Positions 24,764 through 33,871 of a stretch of 64,000 nt of DNA are shown here, piece by piece. Within the stretch, counting starts at the first letter, position 1; the number at the start of each line of letters is the position of its first letter. Origin of the DNA: Phenylobacterium sp. (GTDB lineage: Bacteria; Pseudomonadota; Alphaproteobacteria; Caulobacterales; Caulobacteraceae). Made by a program: the position numbers and the translations under genes. Location of the stretch: contig NZ_JAUXSP010000032.1 in NCBI RefSeq assembly GCF_030679875.1, forward strand, positions 16,754-80,753, given 5' to 3'. A model generated the notes under the pieces. The model saw nothing but the letters and a program-made list of their open reading frames with translations, was not told where the DNA came from and searched no databases.

Positions 24764-25618
24764 ATGACGCGCAAGACCACGCCCGCCGATGTCGATGTGA
24801 CCCCTCGGGATATCCATTTCGACGCCAGCCCAACGAATTCCGGCCACTGGCTGGACGGGGACCCGGTGGCCACGGCGGTGTTCAACGCCCTGTCGCTGAC
24901 CTTTCCAGACGGAGAGCGTCTGTTCATGGACGCCGTGCGCCACTATCGCGACCGGGTCTCAGGCAAGCTCGCCGAAGATGTCCGAGGCTTCATCGCGCAA
25001 GAGGCGATCCATTCGCGCGAGCATCACAGTCTCAATCAGCTGATCGACCGGGACCGCTATCCCGTGGCCGAGATCGAGGCGCAGGTGCGCGAGCGGGTGG
25101 CCTTCAGCCGCGGCCGTGGTCCCATGGCCATGCTGGTCTCCACCATCGCCCTGGAGCACTTCACCGCCATGATGGCCGAGGTGCACATCCGGCACCGGGA
25201 CGAACTGTTCCAGAAGACCGATCCCGCCATCGAACGCCTGTGGCGCTGGCACGCCCTGGAGGAGACCGAGCACAAGGCGGTCGCCTACGACGTCTTCATG
25301 GCCGCCACCAAGGACTGGTCGCCCTTCCTTCGCTATCGCCGCCGTTGCATCGCCATGGCGCTGATCACCATCATGTTCACCCGCAACATCACCCGCTACG
25401 CGGCCCGCCTGCTGGAGGCCGACGGCTATACGCCTGAGGCGGCGCTCAAGGCGGCCAAGCAGTTCGTCTGGGTCAAGCCAGGGCTCTTCCGCCGGGGCTG
25501 GAAGACCTACTTCGCCTGGTACCGTCCGGGCTTCCACCCCTGGGACCAGAAGGCCACGGGGCCCGTTCTGGCGGCCTGGAAGGCGGAGTTCGACGCTGCG
25601 GCCTTGAAGGCCGCCTAG
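24764..25618 (+). CDS. Predicted metal-dependent hydrolase (PF10118 type)
   Basis: Protein of 284 residues of the predicted metal-dependent hydrolase family with a ferritin-like helical core. Start at ATG 24764 (MTRKTTP) has AGGA 8 nt upstream. Likely metal ligands are in QEAIHSREHH, LEHFTA and EETEHKAVAYDVF, the spaced Glu/His pattern of di-iron proteins. Biochemical function of the family is not established to my knowledge; members often lie near TetR regulators and lipid genes, as here. The gene overlaps the convergent alpha/beta hydrolase by 4 nt at the stop codons. Confidence 0.82.
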   Translation: MTRKTTPADVDVTPRDIHFDASPTNSGHWLDGDPVATAVFNALSLTFPDGERLFMDAVRHYRDRVSGKLAEDVRGFIAQEAIHSREHHSLNQLIDRDRYPVAEIEAQVRERVAFSRGRGPMAMLVSTIALEHFTAMMAEVHIRHRDELFQKTDPAIERLWRWHALEETEHKAVAYDVFMAATKDWSPFLRYRRRCIAMALITIMFTRNITRYAARLLEADGYTPEAALKAAKQFVWVKPGLFRRGWKTYFAWYRPGFHPWDQKATGPVLAAWKAEFDAAALKAA

Positions 25619-26580
25619 CGCGTCGGCGGAACGCTTCCTCGGCGCTCGCCGCCTGCGGCGATCACCCGCTTCACGGCGGCGACGATCTCGCTGTTGTGAG
25701 CGTGCGAGAGGATGGTGGCGTGGCCCGCGGCGGGAACGGCGGCGTAGCTGCCGTGATCAGAAGCTTCCACCGGCGCGAGGCGGGCCCGGCCCCACGCCCC
25801 GTTAGAGTCAGCCGCGGCGCCGGCCGTCACCACGGCGACCGGCCAGGCTGGATCCAACCCGCCAGCCGCCCGAGCCATGGCTGCGCTCTCCAGCCAATGG
25901 GCGGCTTCGTTGGCGGCGTTGCGAGCATGGCGGCCCGAGACAAAGGCGGCCTGCTTCTCGCGCACCGCCGGCCCTGCCAGCCCGATCCGATCACCAAGGA
26001 AGAACAATGGCTTGGCCAGGCCCAGGCTGATGGCCACGGCCGACCCCTGAGACAGACTGCCAAAGGTGGTGACGAAGCGGCGAACCAGAGGGATTTGCAC
26101 CGCCTCTGGCGTGGCGGCGTCCACCAGGACGATGCCGGCGACTCGCTCTGGGTGACGGGTGGCGAAAAGGCGTACGTGCTGGCCGCCCATGGAGTGGCCC
26201 AACAGAACGACAGGCTCATTGATCCTCGCCGCCGCCATCAGGCGTTCCAGATCGGTGACGACCGCAGCGCTGTCGCGCGGGCGCGGACCAGGATCGGAAT
26301 AGCCCAGGCCCGCCCGGTCATAGGCGCAACTGCGCACCCCCTCGGCCGCCAGGGCGTCTTGCAGATCAGCGAAATCAGCGGAAAACCCGAAGGCGCCGGC
26401 CTCAAGCCAGACGAGCGGAGCCTGCTCGGGTCCTGCGCAGACCAGTCGCAGGCGCCGGTCCCCGAGGTCGACCATCTGGCCGCGCACCTCCTTGGGCGAG
26501 AACAGGGCCTCGATGACGAGGCCAGTCCCGATCCACAGGACGAGCAGCGCCCCTACAGCCAGAGCGAAAACCTTCAGCAT
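25615..26580 (-). CDS. Membrane-anchored or secreted alpha/beta hydrolase
   Basis: Alpha/beta-hydrolase fold protein of 321 residues. An N-terminal hydrophobic segment (about 4-26, VFALAVGALLVLWIGTGLVI) anchors or exports it. The nucleophile elbow is LLGHSMGGQH; the oxyanion-side motif is VWLEAGAFGF and the catalytic His is probably in ASDHGSY or PAAGHATI near the C-terminus. Substrate cannot be predicted. It is tail-to-tail with the PF10118 gene and downstream of the hybrid kinase on the same strand. Confidence 0.85.
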   Translation of the reverse strand: MLKVFALAVGALLVLWIGTGLVIEALFSPKEVRGQMVDLGDRRLRLVCAGPEQAPLVWLEAGAFGFSADFADLQDALAAEGVRSCAYDRAGLGYSDPGPRPRDSAAVVTDLERLMAAARINEPVVLLGHSMGGQHVRLFATRHPERVAGIVLVDAATPEAVQIPLVRRFVTTFGSLSQGSAVAISLGLAKPLFFLGDRIGLAGPAVREKQAAFVSGRHARNAANEAAHWLESAAMARAAGGLDPAWPVAVVTAGAAADSNGAWGRARLAPVEASDHGSYAAVPAAGHATILSHAHNSEIVAAVKRVIAAGGERRGSVPPTR

Positions 26581-26624
26581 GACTCGCTCCGGGCGAAATA
26601 TTCTTCCTCCCTTAGCCTCGGGCT

Positions 26625-29501
26625 TCAGGCGGCGGTACCCAGGAGTTTCAGCGCCGCCTCGGCCGCGCTGTCCAGATTGCGCTCAACGGTCGTCAGGAAG
26701 GTCTCGGGGTGGATGGGCTTGGAGATGAAGTCGGTCATGCCCGCGCCGTAGCAGGCGTCCTGGTCAGACTGCATGGCGTTGGCGGTCATGGCGACAATGG
26801 GGACTTGGGAGGCGGCGCCCCCCAGGGCCCGGATGCGGCGGGTGGCCTCAAGCCCATCCATGACCGGCATCTGCATGTCCATCAGGATCAGGTCGAATTC
26901 CCCCGCAGCGACGGCTTGCACAGCCAGGGCCCCGTTGACCACGCTGACGACCTCACAACCCATGCTCTCCAGCAAGGTGCAGGTCAGCAGGGTGTTAATC
27001 TCGTTGTCCTCGGCCAGCAGAATCCGCACGCTGGCCGAACCATCCGGTGCGGCAGGCTCCCCTGTCTCCAACGCGTTGGTCGGTTGAGTCTCAAAAGCCA
27101 GCCGGTCAAGACCCGACCAGGGACAGCGGCTGCCCAGTCGGCCCAGGGTATCGGTCAGCACATGCTGGCGCACCGGCTTGGTGAGAAAACCGTCGAGAGC
27201 TGGCCAGGTCTCCATATCCTTGCGCGATGGCGCGCCCATGGAGGACGCGACAACGATCCTGGGCTGATGCTCGCCGCCGGCCTCACGGATGCGCCTGGCC
27301 ACCTCATCGCCGGCCATATCGGGCATCATGTGATCCAGCAGGACGATGTCGAAGGGCCGACCGGCGTCACAGGCCGCCGCTAACTGATCCAGGGCGCGCG
27401 GGCCGTTCTCCGCCTCAGCCACCATCGCCCCTTCGGATTCAAGCTGCCTGCGGAAGATGTCGCGGTTCAAGGCGATGTCGTCGACCACCAGGATGCGCGC
27501 GCCATGCAGGGCCCAGGGGGTGACCGTGAGCGCCCCCTCCTGGGTCAGCTCGGCGACCGGCAGCTCCAGCTCAAGCCAGAAGATGCATCCGCCACCTGGC
27601 CTGTCGCTGACGCCGATTTTGCCGCCCATCAGGCCAGCGAGTTGGCGACATATGGACAGGCCAAGACCTGTGCCGCCAAATTTCCGCGTGATCGAGCCGT
27701 CGGCCTGGTGGAACTTCTGGAACAGGCCAAGCTTGGCCTCCTGGCTCAGGCCAGGCCCAGTGTCAGCCACCTCGATCCTTAGCGCCCTGCCGCCCTGCGC
27801 GCCGGCGCCGGACTTGACCTCGATCGCCACGAAGCCGCGCTCCGTGAATTTCACGGCGTTGGCGACCAGGTTCAGCAGGATCTGCCGCAGGCGGGTGGGA
27901 TCGCCGGTGAAACCGCCCTGCGCCCCATCATCAAGATAGCAGGCCACCTCCAGCGACTTCTCTGCGGCCCTGGGCGCCAATAGCTCGGCCACGTCCTCCA
28001 CCAGGCTGGTCAGATTGAAGTCTATGGACTCCAGGTCGACCTTGCCGGCCTCAAGCTTGGACACGTCCAGGATGTCGTTGATGATGGACAACAGGCTTTC
28101 GGCCGAACTCTGCACGGCTTCAGCGTATTTGCGCTGCTCCGGCGCCAGTTCGCTGCGCAGCAGAAGAGCGTTCATGCCAATCACCCCGTTCATGGGGGTG
28201 CGGATCTCGTGGCTCATATTGGCCAGAAATTCGCTCTTGGCGCGGTTGGCGGCCTCGGCGGCGTCCCGCGCCTGGGCCATCTCCACCTCCGCGCGCTTGC
28301 GGCTGGTGATGTTCTGCAGGGCGCCGACCAGACGCAGCGGCTTCCCGGTGTCGTCGGTGATCAGCTCCGAGGTCGAATAGGCCCAGATCTCCTGGCCGTC
28401 ATCGCGCGCCACGCGGTATTCGACGCGATAGGGCTCGCCCGTCGCCTGGTGATGCTCCCAAGCCGTCCGAGCCATCTCGCGATCATCAGGATGCACAGAG
28501 ACCCAGATGTTGCGGAACAGATCATCGTAGGTCAGGCGCTGGTTAAAAAAGGTGTCTTCAGCCCCGATGCTGAGCAGCTGCCGGGCCTTGTAGTCCAGCT
28601 CGTAGACATGGATTTCCGAGAGCTCGGTGGCCAGGCGCATGCGACCTTCGGAGCGTTGAGCGCGGTCCAAGGCGTCCACCAGATCCGAGATGTCCTGGGA
28701 GAGCAGCATAAGCCCGCCCACCTTGCCGTCGGGAGTCCGCCAGGGCCCTACCTCGACTCGCGCCCAGATCTGCCGGCCGTCGGCCGTCTGAAACCGGACC
28801 CGTTCACCCTTCAGAACCTCCCCCTCCAGACAGGCCCGGACCCGGTCGCCCCAGCGCTGGAAGACATCGGGCAGCAGGTCGCTCAGGGCCTCCCCGTGGA
28901 TTTCGCGTCCCTCAAGGCCAAACTCTTCGCGCCAGCGGGGGCTCGAGTGCATGAGCCGCAGATCACAGTCGGTCACGGCCAGGGCCACAGGCGCCGAAGC
29001 CATCAGGTTGAACATTAGTTGTTCTGCGGCGTCCGCCTCAGCCCGGGCATAGTCGCTGGCCCGTTCGGAATAGAGGCGCTCTGCGGCGGTGGCGACACCT
29101 TCGGCCAGGTCCGACAGCGCCTCGGCCAGATCCAGGTCCGCCTCGCGGGGCGCGCCCGAAACGATCGTCAGCCGACCCCTGCGGGACTGACCATCAAAAA
29201 GCATCGGGGCGCTGGCCACGAACGCGGCATCAGCAAAGCCCAGCTCGGCGTTCTTGTCTTTCGAAGCCGACCACAACGGCGCGGCAAACAGGTCCTCGGA
29301 CCCAGCATCCAGCACCAGTTCCAGAACACCGTCTTCGCCACAACGGAACGCGTCATCCCCATCGTGCAGGACGATTTCGACTCGATCCGCCGCGAAGTGG
29401 GCCCGCGCCGCCCGCGCCATGCGCCGGAGCACAGGCCGCAGGGCCAGGGCGTCAAACTTCGGGGAGGCCTCGCCACCCCACAGCTGTACTGTCCCGAACA
29501 T
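26625..29501 (-). CDS. Hybrid sensor histidine kinase with two receiver domains
   Basis: Cytoplasmic hybrid kinase of 958 residues without membrane helices. Order: N-terminal GAF-like region (about 20-160), two PAS domains (about 165-280 and 285-410; the second with a PAC motif, EYRVARDDGQEIWAYS), HisKA with the phospho-acceptor in NMSHEIRTPMNGV, HATPase (NLVANAVKFTERG, FGGTGLGLSICRQLAGLMGG), receiver 1 (VVDDIALN; phospho-Asp in IVLLDHMMPD) and receiver 2 (LAEDNEIN; phospho-Asp in LILMDMQMPVMDG). Second-receiver sequences of this type pass phosphate to a separate Hpt protein. No cognate regulator lies nearby, so it is an orphan here. Confidence 0.93.
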   Translation of the reverse strand: MFGTVQLWGGEASPKFDALALRPVLRRMARAARAHFAADRVEIVLHDGDDAFRCGEDGVLELVLDAGSEDLFAAPLWSASKDKNAELGFADAAFVASAPMLFDGQSRRGRLTIVSGAPREADLDLAEALSDLAEGVATAAERLYSERASDYARAEADAAEQLMFNLMASAPVALAVTDCDLRLMHSSPRWREEFGLEGREIHGEALSDLLPDVFQRWGDRVRACLEGEVLKGERVRFQTADGRQIWARVEVGPWRTPDGKVGGLMLLSQDISDLVDALDRAQRSEGRMRLATELSEIHVYELDYKARQLLSIGAEDTFFNQRLTYDDLFRNIWVSVHPDDREMARTAWEHHQATGEPYRVEYRVARDDGQEIWAYSTSELITDDTGKPLRLVGALQNITSRKRAEVEMAQARDAAEAANRAKSEFLANMSHEIRTPMNGVIGMNALLLRSELAPEQRKYAEAVQSSAESLLSIINDILDVSKLEAGKVDLESIDFNLTSLVEDVAELLAPRAAEKSLEVACYLDDGAQGGFTGDPTRLRQILLNLVANAVKFTERGFVAIEVKSGAGAQGGRALRIEVADTGPGLSQEAKLGLFQKFHQADGSITRKFGGTGLGLSICRQLAGLMGGKIGVSDRPGGGCIFWLELELPVAELTQEGALTVTPWALHGARILVVDDIALNRDIFRRQLESEGAMVAEAENGPRALDQLAAACDAGRPFDIVLLDHMMPDMAGDEVARRIREAGGEHQPRIVVASSMGAPSRKDMETWPALDGFLTKPVRQHVLTDTLGRLGSRCPWSGLDRLAFETQPTNALETGEPAAPDGSASVRILLAEDNEINTLLTCTLLESMGCEVVSVVNGALAVQAVAAGEFDLILMDMQMPVMDGLEATRRIRALGGAASQVPIVAMTANAMQSDQDACYGAGMTDFISKPIHPETFLTTVERNLDSAAEAALKLLGTAA

Positions 29502-29609
29502 TCGAAAGATCCACCAAACCCGATTTGGGTAAGGTCAACCTGAGGGGGTTAACGGGACGTCAAATGCTGCTTTGATGAGCTAGTTCAGCCTAATCCGTCG
29601 GCGCCGCCC

Positions 29610-29816
29610 TCAGGGCAGATCTTCCGACAGGATCGCCATTTCGAACATGTATGAGCCGGCTTCGTCCTCGTCCTCAAAGACCACGCCAATGAACTCATCG
29701 GCGATATAGACCTCGGCGGAGTCTTTCTGCTTGGGGCGCGGAACCAGGGTGATCCTGGCGTTGGCGAAGGTGCCGCGCAGGTGGCCTTCGACTTTACGCA
29801 TGGCGCGTTCGTCCAC
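29610..29816 (-). CDS. DUF3126 family small protein
   Basis: Small acidic protein of 68 residues that matches DUF3126, a family typical of alphaproteobacteria. The start is GTG with AGGAG upstream (MDERAMRKVEGHLRG). The pattern EVYIADEFIGVVFEDEDE is the conserved core. No function is known; it follows cysE on the same strand with a strong hairpin between, so it is probably transcribed separately. Confidence 0.85.
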   Translation of the reverse strand: MDERAMRKVEGHLRGTFANARITLVPRPKQKDSAEVYIADEFIGVVFEDEDEAGSYMFEMAILSEDLP

Positions 29817-29839
29817 GGGGGGCTCCTTTGGAATCTGAA

Positions 29840-29869
29840 GAGGCCGCGAACCTAGACGTTCGCGGCCTC
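29840..29869 (-). terminator. Hairpin downstream of cysE
   Basis: Perfect 12-bp stem GAGGCCGCGAAC / GTTCGCGGCCTC with a 6-nt loop, between the cysE stop and the DUF3126 start. No strong U-tract, but position and stem strength fit a terminator. Confidence 0.6.
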
Positions 29870-29899
29870 CTGTAAAACCTCGATCGGACTGATTTCCGT

Positions 29900-30742
29900 T
29901 CAGATGACGTAGTCGTACACAGCCTCGGCCAGGGTGTGGTCCATGCTCCGGGCCGGTTCCTCACAGGTCGGGCAATTGACCAGACGCGCAGGCACGCCCG
30001 CGGCGGTGCAATGGGCCGGCACCGGCTTGAGCACGACTGACCCCGACGCCACCTTGGCGTAGTCGCCTATGGTGATATTGCCCAGCACCTTGGCGCCCGC
30101 GCCCAGCAGCACACCGCGGCCGATCTTGGGGTGGCGATCGCCGCGCTCGGCGCCGGTGCCGCCCAGGGTCACACCCTGGAGCAGAGAGACGTCATCGCCG
30201 ATCACGGCGGTCTCACCGATCACGATGCCCGTGCCATGGTCGATAAAGACACCGGAGCCGATGCGGGTGGCCGGGTGGATATCCACCTGGAAAACCTCGG
30301 ACATGCGGCTCTGAAGATAGAAGGCCATGGTGTCGCGACCCTGGCCCCAAAGCCAGTGGGCGACCCGCTGGGTCTGGAGGGCCAGGAACCCCTTGAAGAA
30401 CAGGAAGGGCTGCACATAGCCCTTGCAGGCCGGGTCGCGCTCGAAGACCGCCCGCAGGTCGGCCTCAGCCACGTCCACCAGACCAGGGGCTGCAGCATAG
30501 GCCTGTTCAGCGATATCGCGCAGGCTCATGGCCCGCAATTCCTGGTCGCCGAGCTTGCGGGCCAGCTGATAGGACAGCGCGTCGCCCAGGCTGTGATGAC
30601 TGAGAATGACGGCGTTCAATAGCGAGGCCAGCGCGGCCTCGTCACGGGCGGCGCGCTCAGCCTCGTTGCGCAGAGCGGCCCAGACTGGCGGGGCGTGCCC
30701 CGGATCGATCACTTCCAGCCTTGCGGCGTCTTCCCGTCCCAT
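29900..30742 (-). CDS. cysE: Serine O-acetyltransferase
   Basis: Serine acetyltransferase of 280 residues: acetyl-CoA + L-serine to O-acetylserine, the first step of cysteine synthesis. The N-terminal helical domain (about 10-150) is followed by the left-handed beta-helix with DIHPATRIGSGVFIDHGTGI (catalytic His), GDDVSLLQGVTLGGTG and GAGAKVLGNITIGDYAKV. The C-terminal tail ends in YVI; the terminal Ile is the residue that usually docks into the cysteine synthase active site, so complex formation with CysK is plausible. Start ATG has GAGAGAG upstream. Confidence 0.95.
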   Translation of the reverse strand: MGREDAARLEVIDPGHAPPVWAALRNEAERAARDEAALASLLNAVILSHHSLGDALSYQLARKLGDQELRAMSLRDIAEQAYAAAPGLVDVAEADLRAVFERDPACKGYVQPFLFFKGFLALQTQRVAHWLWGQGRDTMAFYLQSRMSEVFQVDIHPATRIGSGVFIDHGTGIVIGETAVIGDDVSLLQGVTLGGTGAERGDRHPKIGRGVLLGAGAKVLGNITIGDYAKVASGSVVLKPVPAHCTAAGVPARLVNCPTCEEPARSMDHTLAEAVYDYVI

Positions 30743-30753
30743 GGGCTCTCTCC

Positions 30754-31362
30754 CTAACTTAGCAGCCGGCGCGCGAGCGCCGACGGCAAGGCCCCTTCCT
30801 TGGCCATATGGTAGGCCCGAAGCAGCATCGCTAGCGTCAGCATATCAGGCATATGGCCAGCAAGCGCGGTTTCCAGGGCTTCAGAAAAAGGAACCCGCGC
30901 CACTGCAAGGTCCTCAGTGTCGTCCGGCGCCTGATCCACAGGGCTGAGACCCAGGGCCAAAAACCCCACGGCGCGCTCGTCGGTGACGGAATTCGAAAGC
31001 TGCGCGCGCAAAACCTCCCGCCACTCGGCGGCCTCCAGCCCGACCTCTTCGCGCAATTCGCGTCGGGCATGCTCGAGGGGATCGCCATTTACGGGGCCGC
31101 CGCCTTCGGGAATCTCCCAGCTGTAGTCGGCATGGGGGAAGCGGTTCTGTCCGACCAGGGTGACGGTCCCGTCCTCATGTAGGGGCAGGATCGCCAGGGC
31201 GAGGTTCTTGAACCGGACCACCCCGTAGCGCGCCTTCGCGCCGGTGGGCGCGACGGCGTCATATTCCTCCAGGGCGATCCAGGCATTGTCAAAGACCCGG
31301 CGAGGGGGCCCTGCCCCCCAGGGACGGCCATGGGACTGGCGCCAGATCGGTTTCTGCGACAT
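30754..31362 (-). CDS. Nudix hydrolase (ADP-ribose pyrophosphatase-like)
   Basis: Nudix-family pyrophosphohydrolase of 202 residues from MSQKPIW (31362); a longer reading to 31485 runs into the divergent gene. The Nudix box is GDPLEHARRELREEVGL; the core RELREEVG is intact, while the first Glu of the canonical box is Gly here. The opening segment (NAWIALEEYDA ... ARYGVVRFKNLALAILP) is that of the ADP-ribose/nucleotide-sugar pyrophosphatase branch. It lies 11 nt upstream of cysE on the same strand, so the two are probably co-transcribed. Confidence 0.88.
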   Translation of the reverse strand: MSQKPIWRQSHGRPWGAGPPRRVFDNAWIALEEYDAVAPTGAKARYGVVRFKNLALAILPLHEDGTVTLVGQNRFPHADYSWEIPEGGGPVNGDPLEHARRELREEVGLEAAEWREVLRAQLSNSVTDERAVGFLALGLSPVDQAPDDTEDLAVARVPFSEALETALAGHMPDMLTLAMLLRAYHMAKEGALPSALARRLLS

Positions 31363-31478
31363 ATTCTCAACTAGAGCGGCCGGTCGAACTGAAATTGAGC
31401 GCCAGATTATTCGGCGCGTCCACGAAAAGGTATCCCTTGCCCCTGTCCCTGCCTGATCCTGTCCCCTTGGGAACTCCG

Positions 31479-32048
31479 ATGCCACAGGCCCCTCGGCCTG
31501 AGGTCCTGGACTTTCTGGCCACCCGCCGCTCGGCCTCGGCCCTGACCCTGGCGGCGCCTGGGCCCACGTCAGACGAACTGGACATCCTTGTCCGTCTGGC
31601 CAGCCGGGTCCCCGACCATGGCAAGCTCACCCCCTGGCGGATGATCCTGCTGGAGACCGCGCCCAAGGCTGAGTTCGCCGCCCGTCTTGAGGCCCTGGCC
31701 CTGGCGCGCGACGACGCCAAGGCCGCGGCCAAGCTCGCCAAACTCAAGGCGCCGCCGATGGGGGTGGCCGTGGTCGCCCGGCCGCAGCTCAGCGAAATCC
31801 CGGAGTGGGAGCAACTGCTCTCCGCCGCAGCGGTCTGCACCAACCTGCTCTATGGCGCCACGGCCATGGGCTACGGCGCCAACTGGATCACTGATTGGTA
31901 CGCCTATGATCCCGACGCCCTGAAGGTTCTGGGGCTGGAGGCTGGTGAGCGCGTGGCGGGGTATATCCTGATGGGCTCAGCCAAGGAGCCCCCGCTGGAG
32001 CGGGTGCGACCCGATGCGTCGGACCTGATCAGCCGCTGGAGCGTCTGA
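31479..32048 (+). CDS. Nitroreductase family protein (YdjA-like)
   Basis: FMN-dependent nitroreductase-fold protein of 189 residues from MPQAPRP (31479, GGGAA upstream). LDFLATRRSASAL opens the fold with the Arg-Arg-Ser flavin-phosphate site; RVPDHGKLTPWRMILLE and YGANWITDWYAYD are typical of the short YdjA/TdsD-like group. It would reduce a nitro or quinone-like substrate with NAD(P)H as a homodimer. Physiological substrate unknown. Divergent from the Nudix gene. Confidence 0.88.
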   Translation: MPQAPRPEVLDFLATRRSASALTLAAPGPTSDELDILVRLASRVPDHGKLTPWRMILLETAPKAEFAARLEALALARDDAKAAAKLAKLKAPPMGVAVVARPQLSEIPEWEQLLSAAAVCTNLLYGATAMGYGANWITDWYAYDPDALKVLGLEAGERVAGYILMGSAKEPPLERVRPDASDLISRWSV

Positions 32049-32066
32049 CACACCGCCCACACAGAA

Positions 32067-32096
32067 AGACCGGCCAGCGCAAGCGCCGGCCGGTCT
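32067..32096 (+). terminator. Hairpin after the nitroreductase gene
   Basis: AGACCGGCC-A-GCGC pairs with GCGC-C-GGCCGGTCT (9 bp, one mismatch, 4 bp). It follows the stop by about 20 nt. No U-tract. The rest of the interval to 32297 shows no gene. Confidence 0.5.
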
Positions 32097-32297
32097 CCGT
32101 GACACGCCCGAGGAGAGTTGGGCCTGCTCTATATAGCAGTTGCGACCCCCTACCACCAGATGGCGTCGGGTATTGCCGCACTCGCGCACCAGTGAGAAAT
32201 GACATCGCGCCGAGATTTTCTGATCAAGCTTGACTGTAAGAAAGCGCCGTTTCTGTCCCCTGCGGGTCGAAGATTAATCGCGCCGGGCTGGGCGCGA

Positions 32298-32753
32298 CTA
32301 TCCTCGGCCGCGATAGGGCGCGACCCCCTGGTCAGGTAGCCAGAGACCCTCCGGCGCCGCCCCCGACTGCCAGAAGACGTCGATGGGAATGCCCCCACGC
32401 GGGTACCAGTAGCCGCCGATCCGCAGCCAGCGCGGCTCGGCCACAGCCATGATCCTGCGACCGATGGCGACCGTGCAGTCCTCATGGAACGCGCCGTGAT
32501 TGCGGAACGAGGCCAGATAGAGCTTCAGGGACTTCGACTCGATCAGCCAGCGGTCGGGCGCATAATCAATCACCAGATGGGCGAAATCGGGCTGGGCGGT
32601 GACCGGGCACAGGGAGGTAAACTCCGGTGCGGTGAAGCGGGCCAGGTACAGGACTTCAGCCTGGGGATTGGCCACCCGCTCAAGCACGGCCGTCTCAGGG
32701 CTCTCAAAGCCACGGACGTCCTGGCCAAGCTGGGTCAGATGGGTCTCTTCCAT
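32298..32753 (-). CDS. queF: NADPH-dependent 7-cyano-7-deazaguanine reductase
   Basis: Short (type I) QueF of 151 residues: reduces preQ0 to preQ1 with two NADPH in queuosine tRNA modification. The catalytic Cys is in [14 protein letters not shown], the motif [16 protein letters not shown] is the NADPH-binding QueF signature, and FHEDC follows. Substrate-binding Glu and His are thus present. It stands alone, with no other queuosine genes in the window, and faces away from the SDR gene. Confidence 0.95.
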   Translation of the reverse strand: MEETHLTQLGQDVRGFESPETAVLERVANPQAEVLYLARFTAPEFTSLCPVTAQPDFAHLVIDYAPDRWLIESKSLKLYLASFRNHGAFHEDCTVAIGRRIMAVAEPRWLRIGGYWYPRGGIPIDVFWQSGAAPEGLWLPDQGVAPYRGRG

Positions 32754-32879
32754 GCCCGCGCTTTAGCCCCGCCGCGGTCAGGGGGCAACTGGCGGGCCCG
32801 CGACACATGGGTCAGGTCTGGCTATCACTGCGAACACAGAAACGCGCAGGCCTGAGCCTTGCGCCAGGAGGGACACCCC

Positions 32880-33683
32880 ATGAGCGGACAGGATTTCAAA
32901 GACTATGTGGTGGTGGTGACCGGAGCATCCACAGGTCTTGGCCGGGCGATTGCGGTGGAAACCGCCTCCCGCGGCGCTGCGGCGATCATCATCAACTTCG
33001 CCCGCAGCCGGGAAGAAGCCGAGGAGACGGCCCGCCTGGTGCAGGCGCACGGGGCGCAGGGCGTCCTGGTGCAGGGCGATGTGGGCGAGGATGACGACTG
33101 CAAGAAGATTGCGGCGGCCGCAGCGCCATTTGGGCGGATCGACGCCCTGTTCAACAACGCCGGGGTCACCAAGTTCGCCCCCAATCACGCCGACCTGGAC
33201 GCGGTACAGGCCCAGGACTTCCTGGATCTCTATCGCGTCAATGTGGTGGGCGCCTATCAGACCCTGCGCGCCTGCCGCACGCTGCTGGAATCGGCGCCCC
33301 AACCCGGCGCGGTGGTCAACACGTCCTCAATCGCCGGCGTGATGGGGATCGGCTCTTCAGTGCCCTATGCGGCCTCAAAGGGCGCCCTGACCACCATGAC
33401 CCTGTCGCTGGCCCGGGCGCTGGCGCCCAAGATTCGGGTCAACGCCGTCTGCCCGGGGTTCATCGACACACCGTGGTTTGAGAAGGGATTGCCGGCCGGA
33501 CGGGCTGAGAAGATGCGCCAGGGGGCCGAGGCCTCCACCCCGTTGAAGGCCGCCTCGAGCGCCGAAGACGTGGCCGGCGCCACGGTGTTTCTCGCCTCGC
33601 CCGCGGCGCGCCACATCACCGGTGAAACCCTGCTGGTGGACGCCGGGACTCACCTTGGGGCCGCACCGCTCAGTATGCGATAG
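32880..33683 (+). CDS. Short-chain dehydrogenase/reductase
   Basis: Classical SDR of 267 residues from MSGQDF (GGAGGG upstream). The cofactor motif is TGASTGLGRAIA, followed by NNAGVTKF, catalytic Ser in NTSSIAGV and the YAASKGAL Tyr-Lys pair. The C-terminus SPAARHITGETLLVDAG is usual. Such enzymes oxidise or reduce an alcohol/ketone with NAD(P)(H); substrate not predictable. Monocistronic, followed by a T-rich run. Confidence 0.92.
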   Translation: MSGQDFKDYVVVVTGASTGLGRAIAVETASRGAAAIIINFARSREEAEETARLVQAHGAQGVLVQGDVGEDDDCKKIAAAAAPFGRIDALFNNAGVTKFAPNHADLDAVQAQDFLDLYRVNVVGAYQTLRACRTLLESAPQPGAVVNTSSIAGVMGIGSSVPYAASKGALTTMTLSLARALAPKIRVNAVCPGFIDTPWFEKGLPAGRAEKMRQGAEASTPLKAASSAEDVAGATVFLASPAARHITGETLLVDAGTHLGAAPLSMR

Positions 33684-33687
33684 ACCT

Positions 33688-33722
33688 GTGGCGCAAGCGT
33701 GACAGTGGCGCGCCTTTTTTTT
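33688..33722 (+). terminator. Candidate terminator after the SDR gene
   Basis: A GC-rich stretch (GTGGCGC ... GGCGCGCC) leads into a run of eight T. The stem is poor or short, but the T-run directly after GC-rich sequence fits an intrinsic terminator. Confidence 0.4.
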
Positions 33723-33871
33723 AGGCGCGGTTACTGAGGGGTGCCGAAATATTCGTCACCGTCTATGCAGGCGCTTCTGTGCGGCCAGCCCACGTTGATC
33801 TGCGCGCCTGCACCATGAGGATGCAGAACGTCGGTCGGGCAAGGCCAGATCGGGAACTCAAGGGGATAAAA